From Vicia villosa (lineage: Eukaryota > Streptophyta > Magnoliopsida > Fabales > Fabaceae): a stretch of DNA of 64,000 nucleotides. The stretch spans positions 124,001-188,000 of the forward strand of contig NW_026705234.1 of NCBI RefSeq assembly GCF_029867415.1, read 5' to 3'. Below the pieces are notes generated by a model. The model was not told the origin of the DNA and ran no database searches. It saw only the letters and a program-made list of their open reading frames with translations. Numbering within the stretch: position 1 is the stretch's first letter; each line of letters starts with the position of its first letter. A program made the translations under genes and the position numbers. Shown here piece by piece: positions 59,403 to 64,000 of the stretch.

Positions 59403-59743
59403 TAAATATACGATTCTCTATCATTAGGGATAGATTTGGTTTTTCTCCTGAAGTATTTTTTTTTTTTGTGAACGCACCCTCATAAAACAAATATTCCACT
59501 TTCACCAAACTCTTTTACTTATTCTGCTGACTGTGTAATTAACTTATGTCCATGTGGCATTAATTGATTTGATGACTGTGTATCATTCTTGATTAATAGT
59601 AAATTCATGAATAAAAACATGTGGCATTAATTAATTTGATGACTGTGTATCATTCTTGATTAATAGTAAATTCATGAATAAAAACAATAAATTGTTCTAG
59701 GGTATGTCTTATTTTATAACTTTAAAAATTAATAATAATAATC

Positions 59744-59790
<47 letters not shown>

Positions 59791-60005
59791 GGTTAAATAT
59801 ACTATCCTTTACCATTAGGGCGAGATTTTGTTTTATCCCTGAAGTTTTTTTTTTGTGAATGCACCCTCATAAAATAAATATTCCACTTTCACCACACTCT
59901 TTTACTTGTTTTGTTGACTGTGTAATTAACTTATGTGCATGTGGCATTAATTGACTTGATGGTTGTGTATCATTCTTGATTAATAGTAAATTCATGAATA
60001 AAATC
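59336..60005. repeat. Duplicated module with (TAA)n tracts
   Basis: Two copies of a roughly 300-360-bp module (59336-59700 and 59707-60005). Each has ATAACTTTAAA, a (TAA)n tract of about 45-60 bp, a CATTAGGG(A/C)GA segment, CACTTTCACCA(A/C)ACTCTTTT and ATTGATT/ACTTGATG...AAATTCATGAATAAAA. The first copy contains an additional internal 66-bp duplication of its end (CATGTGGCATTAATT...). Confidence 0.88.
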
Positions 60006-60142
60006 CATAAATTATCCTAGGGTTTATGTTCCCCTTCCTTCGAATTCTTCTTTCTCGGCCGTTTCAGTTTCTGAGTCGTCTTCAGTGTTGCTCCATTTGT
60101 CCCATTCTTCAGCTTTCATACACCATCCTTTCAATTAGAAGC

Positions 60143-61054
60143 ATGGTTCGAAGCAACTCTTTTAGAAGCAGCGATTCTCTTGGATTTTCATGTTTGCCTA
60201 GATGTGGTTGTGATAGACCAATGAAGACGTGGGTCTCCAACATAGTTCAAGACCGCAATAGAAAGTTTTGGAAATATCGCAATGCTGGGGTAAGAATGTT
60301 TGTGGCAACATTTTATGGGAAAATGTATGATTTTTATTCATGTTAATAGATGTGTAAAATGCTTATTGCAGATTAGGGATAGTTGTGAATTATGCTTATG
60401 GTGTGATGAAATTGGAGACTCTATGAAAGAGAATAGAATTATTCAACCATTTTGTAAAAAATGTGAGATACTAGAAGCGAAATTTGAAACAGTAACAAAG
60501 AAATTGGAGAAGTTGAATGTGAGACATTGGATCGAACTCTAGTATGGTCGAAGGGTAGCTTCTTGGTTCGACAGGATTAAGTATGAAGTCGAACGTTGCT
60601 CACATGCTTGTGTCGAAGATGCTGGGGTTGTTAGCATGTTAAATTAGGTTTTAGTGTTTAAACCCTAATTTGTTAAGTTAGCTTGTTTATTAAGTTGGCT
60701 TGTGTAATGGGCCTTGTGGAAAAAGCCCATTAGTTAGTATGTTTGGTTTTATTATAAATAGCATACTAGTCTCTCATCATTGCTAAGCTGCAAATCCTAA
60801 TTTAGGGTGAGAGAGGTTATTTGTTATTCTTGTAAACTTGTAATCTTGTTTTAAGAGAAAGTAAAAGAATAGCAGTTATAACCAATTCTTATGTTCTTCT
60901 TATCTTCCCTAATTCCTATTATATTTTGTTCTTGACATCATTTTTTACAACATTGAAGATGAAGCTTGAAGCTCAGAGAAAGACCAATATGAAGCTTAAG
61001 ATGGCAATTGTTGTGTGTTTCTTGATTATTGTTCTATTGTATAACTTTATGTAA
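60143..61054 (+). pseudogene. GRF-type zinc-finger membrane protein gene, split by an LTR
   Basis: Exon 1 (60143-60289) starts MVRSNSFRSSDSLGF and holds the first half of a GRF zinc finger (CLPRCGCDRPMKTWVS). Exon 2 starts at 60372 after TTATTGCAG with IRDSCELCLWCDEIG, completing the finger, then a coiled coil (LEAKFETVTKKLEKLNV). At 60527 a 422-bp insertion follows. After it, 60954-61054 encodes LKMKLEAQRKTNMKLKMAIV and a C-terminal membrane segment (VVCFLIIVLLYNFM), the usual layout of small plant GRF proteins. The insertion brings a stop after three codons, so the membrane anchor is lost. Function of the family is unknown in plants. Confidence 0.75.
60528..60949 (+). mobile_element. Solo LTR, 422 bp, in the GRF gene
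   Basis: Ends TGGATCGAACTCTAG...TTTTTTACA with ACAT on both sides (60524-60527, 60950-60953), consistent with a 4-5-bp duplication. It contains TATAAATAGCATAC at about 60755 and a transcribed-looking region after it. There is no coding sequence, primer site or second LTR, so it is a solo LTR. Confidence 0.7.
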
Positions 61055-61204
61055 TTTTAAGTAGGTTCAAGAGGTTCAATTGTTGTGTGTAACTTTATTG
61101 TTCTGTTGTACTTTTCTGGTTTATGAACAATGCTAGCATTATCATGTATTTTGAAACATCTTTATATTAATGGAAAGGTTTGAATTTCTATCAAACAAAA
61201 AGTG

Positions 61205-61319
61205 TGCATGATTCATTCATCTGCATAATTCAGACATTACAAATTAGCACCTAAAATATGCATAATCAGACATTACAAATTAGCACATAAAATGTGCATA
61301 ATCCAGACATTACAAAGTA
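61205..61319. repeat. Three tandem copies of an about 42-bp unit
   Basis: GCATAAT(t/c)CAGACATTACAAATTAGCAC occurs three times at about 42-43-bp spacing up to the left border of the hAT element, with a few substitutions (AAATATGCATAATCAGACATT, AAATGTGCATAATCCAGACA). Confidence 0.85.
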
Positions 61320-61327
61320 GCACCAGA

Positions 61328-62213
61328 TAGGGGTGATCAAAACCAAACCAACCCAATAGAAAACCGCAAACCAAACCAAACCAAACCGAAACCGCAAAAA
61401 ACCGCATTTGGTTCGGATTTGTTTGGGTCATCTTTTAACAAAACCGCACGGTTCGGTTCGGTTTGCGGTTTGTATTTTGTAAACCGAACCAAACCGAATC
61501 AAACCGCATTATGTTACAACCTAACTTTTACTTAACTCACATCCTACCCAAACTTAAATCTATTACACCTTAGCCTTATGATTACGAACAATTTTCTCAT
61601 CCTTACACATATGATTTTAGTCCCGATCTTATCAAATCTCTAATAGCATTATTGCGCCTTCTTTGCCACATACTTCTTCCCTATTTTTCTATAATCTCTA
61701 CTCTCTTATATTCTTTCTTTTTCACCTTCTCATTTTTATGAAAATGTTCCTTATTTCATTTTCGTTTCTATCGCACATATTCTTCTTTAATCTCTCAACT
61801 ATTTTGTTTTTTCTTTTTCACCTTCACTAATCTCTCGTCTCTTCAATTTTTTTGTTTCATTCTAATAATTTTTATATTATTTTATGTTTATTATTCCACT
61901 TTTGTCTAATTTAATTTTTACATATTAAATAGAAAGTTGTTGTCAAAATATGAGGAGTTTTGTTGTTATATGATAGTGTATGAATGTATAAATACAAAGT
62001 TATGTTGTCATCTATATGTATATGTATGGCTCAATAAAATATTTGTAAAAAACCGAACCAACTGAACCAAACCAAACCGCATTAGTTTGGTTTGGTTTGG
62101 TTCGGATTTTTTTTAAAAGTCAACCGAACCAAACCAAACCGCACGATTTTTTTTTTGCGGTTCGGATGATTTTTTTTGTCAAAACCGCCCAAACCGCACC
62201 GCGAGCACCCCTA
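61328..62213. mobile_element. Non-autonomous hAT element, 886 bp
   Basis: Perfect 8-bp target duplication GCACCAGA (61320-61327, 62214-62221) and inverted ends TAGGGGTG/CACCCCTA. Just inside both ends are arrays of AACCGAACC/AACCAAACC units in opposite orientation, with the left array partly repeated near 61430-61510 and the right near 62050-62200. No transposase. The exact 8-bp duplication identifies the hAT superfamily. Confidence 0.92.
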
Positions 62214-62399
62214 GCACCAGATTCTGTGCATAAGTCTGAAAGTACAAAAATGTACCCAAAATGTGCATAATTCCTTACAAAACAAAACCTGAGACATAGT
62301 AGAATTACAAAACAACAGAAGTTCAAAACAAACGAATTACGAAGCAACATCATCAGTTCAAAACAACATAATTATAAAGAAACTTTGTCATATCAAAAA

Positions 62400-63410
62400 A
62401 CATTAGAGTTCATAGATTGATTTCTTCTTTGGAGACCTTTTTGGAGTACTTTTTGGAGTCTTTTTTGGAGTACTCTTTGGAGCCTTTTTGGGAGTACTCT
62501 TTGGAGCCTTCCTTGTAATTGTTAAGGCATTTCCTTCTTCTTATTCAGTCAAGTACATAGGTTAGTCTGGGTTAGAACCAGGCCCTGTGAATGGTGTTGG
62601 TTTTTAAACCAATTCTCCTTAATTCTGTCACTTGACCTCTTTCTCAATGGCTTGGATTCTTGTTTCACCTTAGCCTTGCCTTTTTGTTTGGTTGTTGTTG
62701 AGCTGATTCTTGTCTGCACATTTGGTTCTATGTCGGGTAGGCTTGAAATCATATCATTAGTCATATCCCCAAACAATGTATATTCACTTTGAGTAGCAGC
62801 AGATGCCTCATAATTCATTGCAGATGCCTCATTTTGAGTTGCAGCAGATGCCACACCTACGGTAGTAGATGGCTGATCGGTTGGCACATCTTCATCAGAA
62901 GTTGCAGTTGATCTCGTCTTTTCTACAGAAAGGCCAGCATACACATAATGAAGTAGTTACATTAACATCCAATATACAATTAACAATAAATCAATATACA
63001 CATAACATATTACTCACATACCTTTCTTTTCAAAGCATTTGGATGATGTTTCTTGCTTTTGCATAACTTTACATTATGTCCTATCTTGTCACACTTAGTG
63101 CATCTATAAGATACATCAGGTAATCTTCTTCTAGCACCTTCCTCATCAGTCTCCCTAATTCTTAATTTCCTTGGTCTACTAGACCCCTTTTTGTAGTTAG
63201 GAGGTAGAAGTCTTTCACTTTTGACATCAGGCCACATGTCATGTCCATTTATAAAACTAACAACAAATCCATAGCAGGGGCATACTTATCCCTAGTGTAA
63301 CATTCATCAATAAAAATCTCTGGGTTCTGCTGCCTAAATCCCAATGCAGCAACAACATGCCTTCAGGGAATACCAACTAACTCAAAAAAATTACAAGTGA
63401 AGGACCTTTT
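62400..63410 (-). pseudogene. MuDR-type transposase C-terminal end, decayed
   Basis: Reading leftward from 63410: a SWIM zinc-finger end (CNFFELVGIP.RHVVAALGF), DECYTRDKYAPAMD, then DVKSERLLPPNYKKGSSRPR. A CCHC knuckle (YRCTKCDKIGHNVKLC) follows near 63060-63110. After an intron near 62950-63020, a Thr/Ser/Ala-rich stretch leads to a Lys/Pro/Ser-rich repeat tail (KAPKSTPKK units at 62420-62530). Two CAA-to-TAA or similar stops lie near 62550-62580, and others at 63240 and 63360. The DDE core is missing because a copia LTR begins at 63411. This lineage differs from element A. Confidence 0.8.
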
Positions 63411-64000
63411 TGTTAGAACAAGATTTGTTCTGATCAATTATCTTAGTTTTGATGATAACAATAATATGAATTTTGCTTAAGATAATATGGTACTCTAATC
63501 CAATGCAATTTCCTTTTCAGGAAATATATAAAGAGTACGCATAATTCAGCGCTCAGAAGCTTTGTCTCAAGGGTTCAGCATGCAACATCAGAACATGGTC
63601 TGGCAAGACATCAGAAGATGGTCGAAGCAGAATCAGAACATGGGTCTATGGAAGCATCAGAAGAACATGAGATCAGAAGCACTGAAGTTCTGATGGTATC
63701 ACGCTCAGAAGCACTTCAAGGTCAGAAGATCAGAAGATGCTTTGCACCAAGCTGTTTGACTCTGATGATATTCAAACGTTGTATTCACAAACATCAGATC
63801 AGAAGGAAGTACAAGTGGCAAGCTACGCTGACTGACAAAAGGAACGTTAAAAGCTATTATAGGCAACGTCAGTAGACACAGCGTGAACAAGGCTCGAGGT
63901 AGTTGACAAAAGCGTATAACATTAAATGCGATGCTGTACGGAACACGCAAAGCATTAAATGCACTCAACGGTCATCTTCTCCAACGCCTATAAATATGAA
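63411..64000 (+). mobile_element. Start of a second Sirevirus-like LTR
   Basis: TGTTAGAACAAGATTTGTT is identical to the first 19 bases of the 5' LTR at 43050, and similarity continues (TTTTGATGATAACAAT, GGTACTCTAAT). It interrupts the SWIM region of the MuDR pseudogene. The element continues past the window end, so only about 590 bp of its left LTR are visible. Confidence 0.75.

Noticed and set aside
1..64000. CRISPR array or bacterial-type operon
   Set aside because: Direct repeats present are tandem or LTR-type without regular unique spacers, and genes have spliceosomal introns; the DNA is plant nuclear.

Overview
This is a stretch of plant nuclear DNA from a eudicot, most probably a legume of the clover/vetch/pea/medick group. 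That placement is an inference from the AT-rich intergenic sequence, the intron-rich genes, the Sirevirus-type Ty1-copia element and the style of the MITEs; no single diagnostic locus proves it. Three host genes look intact: a 17-exon UPF2 nonsense-mediated-decay factor (4532-17194, +), an SF1/branchpoint-binding-type KH-domain RNA-binding protein (28197-32315, +), and a GPI-anchored lipid-transfer protein of the YLS3/LTPG type (40449-41114, +). Nearly everything else is transposable-element sequence.

Layout. 1-4300: gene-poor sequence with a Mei2-like RRM fragment and a LINE RNase H fragment. 4.3-17.9 kb: UPF2, whose introns carry a Tourist-like MITE, a complete 332-bp TRIM retrotransposon and a hAT-type MITE with a long (TA)n tract. 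18-25.3 kb: a G-tract MITE, then two decayed Mutator-like elements (B and C); B carries a broken plant-mobile-domain gene with a solo LTR in its intron. 26-32.3 kb: the KH gene, with a 5'-truncated LINE just upstream. 33-39 kb: a long inverted repeat, a gypsy 5' fragment, and a structurally complete 4467-bp Mutator-like element (A) with a 9-bp target duplication. 39-42 kb: the LTPG gene. 42.4-52.6 kb: a LINE split by an 8-kb Sirevirus-like copia element with both LTRs. 52.6-57.8 kb: a decayed copia, a Stowaway MITE, and a broken membrane/RING-like reading frame flanked by about 290-bp direct repeats full of CCCGTGCG/CGCACGGG hairpins. 59-64 kb: tandem duplications, a GRF zinc-finger gene split by a 422-bp solo LTR, an 886-bp hAT element with a perfect 8-bp target duplication, a decayed MuDR-type transposase end, and the start of another Sirevirus-like LTR.

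The most unusual system is the Mutator-like group at 19.4-25.3 and 34.6-39.0 kb. All three elements carry many dispersed 20-24-bp palindromes of one design (arms such as TTTCGGAA...TTCCGAAA, TTCCGTAG...CTACGGAA, ATTTCGGA...TCCGAAAT) but with element-specific arm sequences. In element A they occur as opposite-handed pairs just upstream of genes and inside both ends. Element A encodes a FAR1/MULE transposase joined to an OTU cysteine-protease domain (now split by one frameshift in a T9 run) plus a small separate gene. Element C keeps a decayed homologue of that small gene, which ties the two elements together.
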